Part shown: positions 14,475 to 19,253 of the stretch, piece by piece | Position numbering within the stretch: the stretch's first letter is position 1 | Layout: every line of letters begins with the position of its first letter | Source of the DNA: Roseobacter sp. | GTDB lineage: Bacteria; Pseudomonadota; Alphaproteobacteria; Rhodobacterales; Rhodobacteraceae | Assembly (NCBI GenBank): GCA_024636425.1 | Contig: JAGXHB010000018.1 | Span: 1-19,253 of the forward strand | DNA: 19,253 bases | Direction of reading: 5' to 3' | Notes under the pieces: generated by a model | Databases searched by the model: none | What the model saw: only the letters and a program-made list of their open reading frames with translations | Told to the model about the DNA's origin: nothing | Translations under genes and position numbers: made by a program

Positions 14475-15400
14475 GCTGCATCCTCCTTGACCAGATCGAC
14501 GAAAATGTCTTCCAGACTGCTTTGTTTGGTCTCGAGGTCGGCCAGAACCAACCCGGCGGCGGACACGTCCGATAACAGTTTGGTGATCCCGGTCCGCTCC
14601 GCATGGGTGTCGTAGGTATAGATCAGCTTGCAGCCATCCGCCGACAGGACAAGGGCGTCGGAACGCAGGCTTTCAGGCAGGGCATCAATCGGTTTGGTCA
14701 GTTGCACTTCAAGTTGCTTCTTGCCCATCCGCGCCATCAGTGTGCTTTTCTCCTCGACCAGCAGCAGTTCGCCATGGGCGATCACACCGATACGGTCGGC
14801 GATGGCTTCGGCTTCTTCGATGTAATGGGTCGTCAGGATGATCGTCACACCGTCGGCTTTCAGATCGGCCACGATGTTCCACATGTCGCGGCGCAACTCC
14901 ACGTCGACGCCAGCAGTGGGCTCATCCAGGAACAGCACGCGCGGTTCGTGCGCCAGCGCTTTGGCGATCAGCACCCGTCGTTTCATACCGCCGGACAAAG
15001 CCCTGATCTGGCTGTCTTTCTTGTCCCAAAGCGACAGCTGGCGCAGGATCTTCTCCAGTGCTGCGTCATCTTTCGGCTTGCCAAACAGCCCGCGCGAGAA
15101 CCGCACGGTGCTCATCACTTTCTCGAACGGCTCGAGGTTGATTTCCTGTGGGACAAGCCCGATCATCGACCGCGCAGCGCGGTAGTCGGTCAATGTGTCA
15201 TGCCCCCCGACCTTGACGCTGCCGCCCGTGGCCATGGTGATGCCGCAGACCGTTGAAATGAGCGTGGTCTTGCCCGCACCGTTCGGCCCCAACAGGGCGA
15301 GAATCTCGCCCTCCTCTATTTTAAGGCTGACACCCTTGAGCGCCTCGAAACCGTCGCTATAGGCTTTGCGCAGGTTGGTGATCTCTACAATATCTGGCAT
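14471..15400 (-). CDS. ABC transporter ATP-binding protein (exporter type)
   Basis: This is the nucleotide-binding subunit of the exporter with the downstream permease, similar to the YadG group. Walker A is GPNGAGKTT (38-46), the Q-loop is Gln85, the signature is LSGGMK (135-140), Walker B is VLFLDEP (155-161) and the switch histidine is His192 in TTHYIEEAE. The 309 residues include a C-terminal extension of about 80 residues after the ATPase core, common in exporters with separate permease genes. SD GGAGG ends 5 nt before the ATG at 15400 and lies inside a 7-bp hairpin (15406-15428). coxG lies 66 nt upstream on the same strand. Confidence 0.94.
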   Translation of the reverse strand: MPDIVEITNLRKAYSDGFEALKGVSLKIEEGEILALLGPNGAGKTTLISTVCGITMATGGSVKVGGHDTLTDYRAARSMIGLVPQEINLEPFEKVMSTVRFSRGLFGKPKDDAALEKILRQLSLWDKKDSQIRALSGGMKRRVLIAKALAHEPRVLFLDEPTAGVDVELRRDMWNIVADLKADGVTIILTTHYIEEAEAIADRIGVIAHGELLLVEEKSTLMARMGKKQLEVQLTKPIDALPESLRSDALVLSADGCKLIYTYDTHAERTGITKLLSDVSAAGLVLADLETKQSSLEDIFVDLVKEDAA

Positions 15401-15405
15401 CGAAG

Positions 15406-15428
15406 CCTCCGGTCTGTTTGGCCGGAAG
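15406..15428 (-). promoter_or_regulatory. Hairpin covering the Shine-Dalgarno of the ABC ATPase gene
   Basis: On the - strand CTTCCGG (15428-15422) can pair with CCGGAGG (15412-15406), with one T-G wobble, around a 9-nt loop. The 3' arm contains the GGAGG ribosome-binding site, 5 nt before the ATG. Folding would mask the site, which is a simple way to keep initiation low or make it temperature- or protein-dependent. Chance pairing in GC-rich DNA is possible. Confidence 0.4.
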
Positions 15429-15466
15429 CTAGTCCGATTTGATCCCAGTGAACAGGGGGGTGGTTG

Positions 15467-15988
15467 TCAGGACTTCAATCGGCCCAGCCAGCTCTTCTTT
15501 TTCTCGGGCGTTTCTCCTTCTGCGGCTTCTTCAGTCTCGGGTGCTGCAGGCCCCTCAAGGGTTTCCTGCAGGTTGTTGAAGAACTGATCAGCCATCTTTT
15601 TCGCAAAGCTGTCGATGATCCGGCTGCCAAGCTGGGCAAGTTTGCCGCCGACCTTTGCTTCCACATCATAGGTCAGTTCGGTCCCGCCGTCCTTCTCCGC
15701 CAGCATAACATCGGCACCGCCCTTGGCGAAACCGGCCGCACCGCCCTTGCCCTCGCCCGAGATCTTCATCGAGCGGTCAGGCACCAGATCGGTCATCGTG
15801 ACCTGCCCTTTGAAGGTCGCCTTCACAGGTCCAACCTTCTGCACGACCGTTGCCTCATACCCTTCTTCGGGGGAGCCGGTGACTTCGGTGGCACCGGGCA
15901 CGCATTTCATCAGCATATCGGGGTCCAACAGGGCTGCGTAGACTTCGGCCGGCGTGGCAGCGATCTGGCGGGTTTCTGACATTTGCAT
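15467..15988 (-). CDS. CoxG-like SRPBCC domain protein
   Basis: This 173-residue protein has an SRPBCC/START-like lipid- or cofactor-binding fold over about residues 1-145, ending in a tail of Glu/Pro-rich linker and a basic, tryptophan-containing end (KKKSWLGRLKS). The core matches the CoxG family: ATPAEVYAALLDPDMLMKCVPGATEV at the front, VKATFKGQV in the middle and a GKLAQLGSRIID helix late. CoxG proteins help dock or mature CO dehydrogenase-type molybdenum enzymes at the membrane, yet no coxMSL genes are nearby. SD GGAGG lies 9 nt before ATG 15988; a second ATG two codons later is too far from it. The gene is divergent from the DMT permease. Confidence 0.88.
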   Translation of the reverse strand: MQMSETRQIAATPAEVYAALLDPDMLMKCVPGATEVTGSPEEGYEATVVQKVGPVKATFKGQVTMTDLVPDRSMKISGEGKGGAAGFAKGGADVMLAEKDGGTELTYDVEAKVGGKLAQLGSRIIDSFAKKMADQFFNNLQETLEGPAAPETEEAAEGETPEKKKSWLGRLKS

Positions 15989-16099
15989 GGGCGTATTCCT
16001 CCTTGGGGGGTGTTTTTGTCAGAGCCTAGCGCAGTTCCACGCGACACGCCAAGACGAAACGCGCTGGACAGGCGGCACCGAAATGCTAAGCCTTCAGAC

Positions 16100-17080
16100 A
16101 TGAATGCAAATGCACATAACCGCGCGGGTGCCGCGATTGCCTTCGTGCTGGCTGGCGTGTTGGCAATTTCCGTGAATGATATGCTGATCAAGCAGTTGTC
16201 CGGCGGCTATCCCCTGCACGAGATCGTATTTTTTCGCGCGGCCATCGGGATCATCGTCAGCCTTGCGATCGTCCAGTACGAGGGCGGTTTGCAGATCCTC
16301 AAGACATCACAGGCGGGATGGCATCTGCTGCGCGGCTGTTTGGTCGTCGTGTCGAACATGGCGTTCTTTCTGGCGCTCGCAGCACTCCCGCTGGCGGACG
16401 CAACGGCGCTGTTCTTTGTGGCACCCTTGTTCATCACCTTGCTGTCGATCCCGATCCTGGGCGAACGCGTGGGCATCATGCGTTTAAGTGCCGTGGCCGT
16501 GGGCTTTCTGGGCGTGATCATAATGCAGCGTCCGTGGGCCGATGCCGGCGCTTTGCAGGCCTCGCGGCTGGTGTTGCTGCTGCCGGTGATCGCGGCGCTG
16601 ACCTATGCGCTGAACCAGCTCATGACGCGTCGCCTGGGCGTGCGCAGCAAAGCGTCGGCACTGTCAGTCTACATTCAGGGCGTGTTCCTGATCGTGTCCA
16701 TCGGGTTCTTTCTGGTCGCGGGCGACGGACGCTATGCCACGGGCAACACATCGGCGTCAGTGCAGTTTCTGCTGCGCGCCTGGGTCTGGCCCGAGACGGC
16801 GGATATGTGGGTTTTGCTGGGACTTGGGGTAAACTCCGCCATCATCGGCTACTGCCTTAGTCAGGCGTACCGGATCGCCGACGCCGCGACGGTGGCCCCT
16901 TTCGAATATATCGGTTTGCCGTTGTCGGTGTTCTGGGGGCTGGTGATCTTTGGCGACCTGCCCATGTGGGAGGTTTGGGTCGGCATCGCCCTGATCATCG
17001 GGTCGGGTCTGTTCGTCTTCCTGCGCGAACGCAGCAAAGCCCGCGTGGCGGTCAAATCTCCCGGCGCACGGCTTGGCTAG
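16100..17080 (+). CDS. DMT-superfamily (EamA) permease
   Basis: This 326-residue inner-membrane transporter has ten predicted helices in two EamA repeats, the second starting near residue 155. Typical features are FFRAAIGIIVSL in helix 2, ADATALFFVAPLFITLLSIPILGE in the first repeat, and AATVAPFEYIGLPLSVFWGLVIFGD in the second. Family members export amino acids, nucleosides or other small metabolites; the substrate cannot be read here. The open frame begins at 15983, but the first 39 codons overlap the coxG 5' end and look non-coding, so the ATG at 16100 is chosen; it has no strong Shine-Dalgarno. Its TAG shares CTAG with the stop of the convergent oxidoreductase. Confidence 0.92.
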   Translation: MNANAHNRAGAAIAFVLAGVLAISVNDMLIKQLSGGYPLHEIVFFRAAIGIIVSLAIVQYEGGLQILKTSQAGWHLLRGCLVVVSNMAFFLALAALPLADATALFFVAPLFITLLSIPILGERVGIMRLSAVAVGFLGVIIMQRPWADAGALQASRLVLLLPVIAALTYALNQLMTRRLGVRSKASALSVYIQGVFLIVSIGFFLVAGDGRYATGNTSASVQFLLRAWVWPETADMWVLLGLGVNSAIIGYCLSQAYRIADAATVAPFEYIGLPLSVFWGLVIFGDLPMWEVWVGIALIIGSGLFVFLRERSKARVAVKSPGARLG

Positions 17081-18039
17081 GACAGTCTGATCACGACCTT
17101 GCCGGTCGCCTTGCGCTGGCGCAGGAGATCCAGCGCCGCGTTGGCTTCCTCCAGTGGCAGGACATGGCTGACATGCGGCTTGATCCTGCCCGCGACATAC
17201 CAGTCGATCAGCACCTTGAAACTGTCGGTCAGCACGTCGGGTTTGAACGTCTTGTAACCACCCCAGAACAAGCCCAGCACGTTCAGGTTTTTGACCAACA
17301 GGATATTCGCAGGGATCTGCGGCACCTCGCCCGAGGCGAAGCCAAGCGGCAGAATCCGCGCTTCGGGGTTGCAGGCGCGCAGGGCCGCCTTGAACTGGTC
17401 ACCACCGATGGGGTCATAAACAACATCGGCCCCGCCCAAGGATTTGACGACCTCGCGAATGTCGTCGGTCTCGGAATCAATCAGGTGATCCGCTCCGGCG
17501 GCGCGGCAGATTTCGAGCTTGTCCTTGCCACGCGCACAAGCGATGACCGTCGCGCCCATCAGTTTGCCCAACTCCACCGCCGTCAGGCCAACGCCGCCAG
17601 ATGCGCCCAGAACCAGCAGACGTTCTTTGGGCTGCATCCGCGCCTTGTAGTCCAGCGCGACATGGCTCGTGCCATACGCCACAAGGAACGCGGCCGCATC
17701 CACGGCATCCATGTCATCGGGGATCGGCACGCAGACATTGGCGGGAACAGCCGCATAGTCGGCAAGGCCGTGCAGACCACTATAAGCCGCGATGCGCTGC
17801 CCCACGGCAAGGGTTGTCACACCCGCCCCCACCGCAGTCACTTCTCCGGCAAGTTCCATTCCCAAGGTAAAGGGCAGCGCGGGTTTTTCCTGATAGGTGC
17901 CTTTGATCATCAGCAGATCGCCAAAGTTCAGCCCACAGGCTGCGACCTTGACCAACACTTCGCCAGCGGCGGGCACGGGTATCTCAAGCTCTTGCAAGGA
18001 CAGAGGTTGATCATAGGCGGTGACTTGCATGGCGCGCAT
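17077..18039 (-). CDS. Zinc-free NADPH:quinone oxidoreductase (MDR superfamily)
   Basis: This is a 320-residue cytosolic medium-chain dehydrogenase/reductase of the quinone oxidoreductase (QOR) type, which reduces quinones or enoyl-like acceptors with NADPH. The GroES-like N-terminal domain contains CGLNFGDLLMIKG (35-47) and GMELAGEV. The Rossmann domain has GASGGVGLTAVELG (145-158). The zinc-binding cysteines of alcohol dehydrogenases are missing, as expected for QOR. The C-terminus has the family block ANAALDLLRQRKATGKVVI. I chose ATG 18039 because GGAG lies 8 nt upstream; a longer frame to 18090 adds 17 unlikely residues. The true substrate is unknown; members range from quinones to acryloyl-CoA-like compounds. 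Confidence 0.92.
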   Translation of the reverse strand: MRAMQVTAYDQPLSLQELEIPVPAAGEVLVKVAACGLNFGDLLMIKGTYQEKPALPFTLGMELAGEVTAVGAGVTTLAVGQRIAAYSGLHGLADYAAVPANVCVPIPDDMDAVDAAAFLVAYGTSHVALDYKARMQPKERLLVLGASGGVGLTAVELGKLMGATVIACARGKDKLEICRAAGADHLIDSETDDIREVVKSLGGADVVYDPIGGDQFKAALRACNPEARILPLGFASGEVPQIPANILLVKNLNVLGLFWGGYKTFKPDVLTDSFKVLIDWYVAGRIKPHVSHVLPLEEANAALDLLRQRKATGKVVIRLS

Positions 18040-18101
18040 CTGGGGTACTCCGGTAGTGGGTCGGCACTGCACAGTTGGCCAAAGCGACACAAAATTGACA
18101 A

Positions 18102-18129
18102 GGGGTGCCTAAGGGTAAACCGACACCCC
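18102..18129 (-). terminator. Weak terminator-like hairpin after the cydB-cydX transcript
   Basis: On the - strand GGGGTG pairs with CACCCC (6 bp) around a 16-nt segment that itself holds a short GGT/ACC stem, and TTGTCAATTTTG follows. It lies 19 nt past the stop of the 36-residue gene. The interrupted stem makes this only a candidate. Confidence 0.35.
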
Positions 18130-18147
18130 CACCTCAACCGTCAGCAA

Positions 18148-18258
18148 TCAGCCCAGCAACACCAGCCTGATCGCGTAGGCGACCAGACCAAGCGCAAGGA
18201 CGCTGCCCACCCAGATGACGACGAACCAGCCGGTTTTTGTAAACCAGTTCCGTTTCAT
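18148..18258 (-). CDS. 36-residue CydX/DUF2474-type bd oxidase small subunit
   Basis: This tiny gene follows cydB directly and shares one base with its stop (TGATG), so it is coupled to it. The product is one transmembrane helix with a short basic start (MKRNWFTKTGWF) and three tryptophans at 5, 11 and 16, then VVIWVGSVLALGLVAYAI. CydX, CydZ and DUF2474-type proteins are single-helix subunits of about 35-50 residues that stabilise cytochrome bd-type quinol oxidase and are typically encoded just after cydB. Size, topology and position all fit. Whether it belongs to the CydX or the DUF2474 (cyanide-insensitive oxidase) branch cannot be settled by eye. Confidence 0.82.
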   Translation of the reverse strand: MKRNWFTKTGWFVVIWVGSVLALGLVAYAIRLVLLG

Positions 18259-19253
18259 CAGTGATAGCCCTCCTCTGGGTCAATCTTGCCGCGGAACACA
18301 TAGTAAGTGTAGGCCGTGTATCCCAGGATCATCGGCAACAACACCAGCGTGCCGACCAGCGCGAACATCAGGCTGCTGTCAGGTGCCGCCGCTTCGACGA
18401 TGGTCAGCGAGGGGGGCACGATATGGGGGTAAAAGCTGATCCCGATCCCGATGAAGCCCAGCACGAAAAGGCTGAGCGCGCACAGAAACGGCGTCACGTC
18501 CCAATGGCGCTGCAACCCGTGGAAAAGCCCGTAAATGGCCGCCGCGACCAGTACCGGCACCAGAAAGCTGAAGACACTGGTGGGGAAGGCAAACCAGCGT
18601 GTGAAATACTCCGGATCCAGAAAGGGCGTCCAAAGGCTGAAGATGCCCATGAACACCACCGTGCCGATGGCGAAGGGCCAGGTAAGCCCGCGCATGTGCG
18701 TTTGAATGCGTCCCTCCAGCTTCATGTTCAACCATGTAGCGCCAAGCATCGCATAGCCGACGGTCACGGCAATCCCCGTCAGGATCGAAAACGGCGTGAG
18801 CCAGTCCCACCAGCCACCGGCATAGGCGCGGTTCTCGATCTCGATGCCCTGTACCAACGCACCTAGGGCGATGCCCTGGCAGAAGGAAGCGGTGAACGAT
18901 CCGCCGAAAAATGCAACGTCCCACAACCCCTTCCAGCGCGTGGTCCGCCAGCGGTACTCAAAGGCGACGCCGCGAAAGACAAGGCCCAGAAGCATCAATG
19001 TAATCGGCATGTAAAGCGCGGGCATCACCGTCGCGTAAGCCAGCGGAAACACGGCGAAAAGCCCGCCACCCCCCAGCACAAGCCACGTCTCGTTGCCGTC
19101 CCAGATCGGCGCGACAGAGTTCATCATCACGTTGCGTTCTGCCTCGTCTTTCGACAGCGGGAACAAAAGCCCGACCCCAAGATCAAAACCGTCAAGAATG
19201 ACGTAGACCAGGACGGCCAGCGCAATGATGCCCGCCCAGATGAAAGATAGTTC
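18258..19253 (-). CDS. cydB: Cytochrome bd-type ubiquinol oxidase subunit II (5' end just outside window)
   Basis: CydB is the second integral subunit of the bd-type quinol oxidase, a terminal oxidase that reduces O2 with ubiquinol and is used at low oxygen or under inhibition of haem-copper oxidases. The visible 331 residues start ELSFIWAGIIALAVLVYVIL and continue DGFDLGVGLL, the conserved first helix, so only a few N-terminal residues are missing. Later family segments are SVAPIWDGNETWLV, LVFRGVAFEYRW, GGWWDWLTPFS and the C-terminal YTYYVFRGK. The first methionine downstream at 19166 is an in-frame TTG and not the true start. cydA should lie immediately upstream beyond 19253. The stop overlaps the start of the cydX-like gene. 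Confidence 0.95.
   Translation of the reverse strand, partial: ELSFIWAGIIALAVLVYVILDGFDLGVGLLFPLSKDEAERNVMMNSVAPIWDGNETWLVLGGGGLFAVFPLAYATVMPALYMPITLMLLGLVFRGVAFEYRWRTTRWKGLWDVAFFGGSFTASFCQGIALGALVQGIEIENRAYAGGWWDWLTPFSILTGIAVTVGYAMLGATWLNMKLEGRIQTHMRGLTWPFAIGTVVFMGIFSLWTPFLDPEYFTRWFAFPTSVFSFLVPVLVAAAIYGLFHGLQRHWDVTPFLCALSLFVLGFIGIGISFYPHIVPPSLTIVEAAAPDSSLMFALVGTLVLLPMILGYTAYTYYVFRGKIDPEEGYH

Noticed and set aside
16966..18264. 432-codon open frame on the + strand opposite the quinone oxidoreductase
   Set aside because: It is antisense to a clear MDR gene, has the His/Gln/Arg-rich composition of GC-rich shadow frames and shows no domain. The same applies to long + strand frames at 11189-12211 and 9887-10777.
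1..19253. Hidden mobile, CRISPR, toxin-antitoxin or defence system
   Set aside because: No transposase, integrase, direct-repeat array or toxin-like pair was found. Almost all genes are recognisable housekeeping or envelope genes in uniform composition.

Overview
The window looks like core chromosome of an alphaproteobacterium of the order Rhodobacterales (Roseobacter-like). The evidence is the high-GC codon use, the plant-type glutamate-cysteine ligase, the uvrC-pgsA-moaD-moaE order, the rsmE/ubiA head-to-head pair, and a copy of a GC-rich extragenic repeat that I associate with this order. I saw no mobile element, phage gene, CRISPR array, rRNA or tRNA, and no defence or secretion island. 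Nothing amounts to a clearly new multi-gene system. The interesting points are small or structural: a 55-residue CXXC/CXC membrane mini-protein, a perfect inverted repeat inside a coding sequence, an OmpA-type protein with three internal repeats, and convergent genes that meet on palindromic stop codons.

Layout. Positions 1-1240 (+): the 3' end of pyrC, plsY (phospholipid acyltransferase) and a small conserved-looking unknown. Positions 1241-4016 (-): rsmE, a two-helix membrane protein and gshA, read in that order. Positions 4029-7317 (+): ubiA (ubiquinone synthesis), a large anchored OmpA-family protein and a small membrane-anchored coiled-coil protein. Positions 7318-10654 (-): uvrC, pgsA, moaD and moaE, with tight coupling in pgsA-moaD-moaE. 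Positions 10940-13659 (-): sppA, a CXXC/CXC mini-protein, a Ca2+/Na+-type antiporter and a pteridine-reductase-like SDR, closely packed. Positions 13713-15988 (-): a coxG-like SRPBCC gene followed by an ABC-2 exporter (ATPase and permease). Positions 16100-17080 (+): a DMT/EamA permease. Positions 17077-18039 (-): a zinc-free quinone oxidoreductase. Positions 18148-19253 (-): the cydB end and a 36-residue cydX-like gene of a bd-type oxidase.

Functional links are mostly housekeeping: phospholipid synthesis (plsY, pgsA), quinone and respiration (ubiA, cydB/cydX, perhaps the quinone oxidoreductase), molybdopterin (moaD/moaE), glutathione (gshA), DNA repair (uvrC) and envelope maintenance (OmpA-like protein, sppA, exporter). 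Genes are packed densely, with many ATGA or TGATG start/stop overlaps. The longest stretch without a gene is 10655-10939, an AT-rich spacer in front of uvrC. All three convergent gene pairs abut or overlap at a palindromic stop-stop junction.
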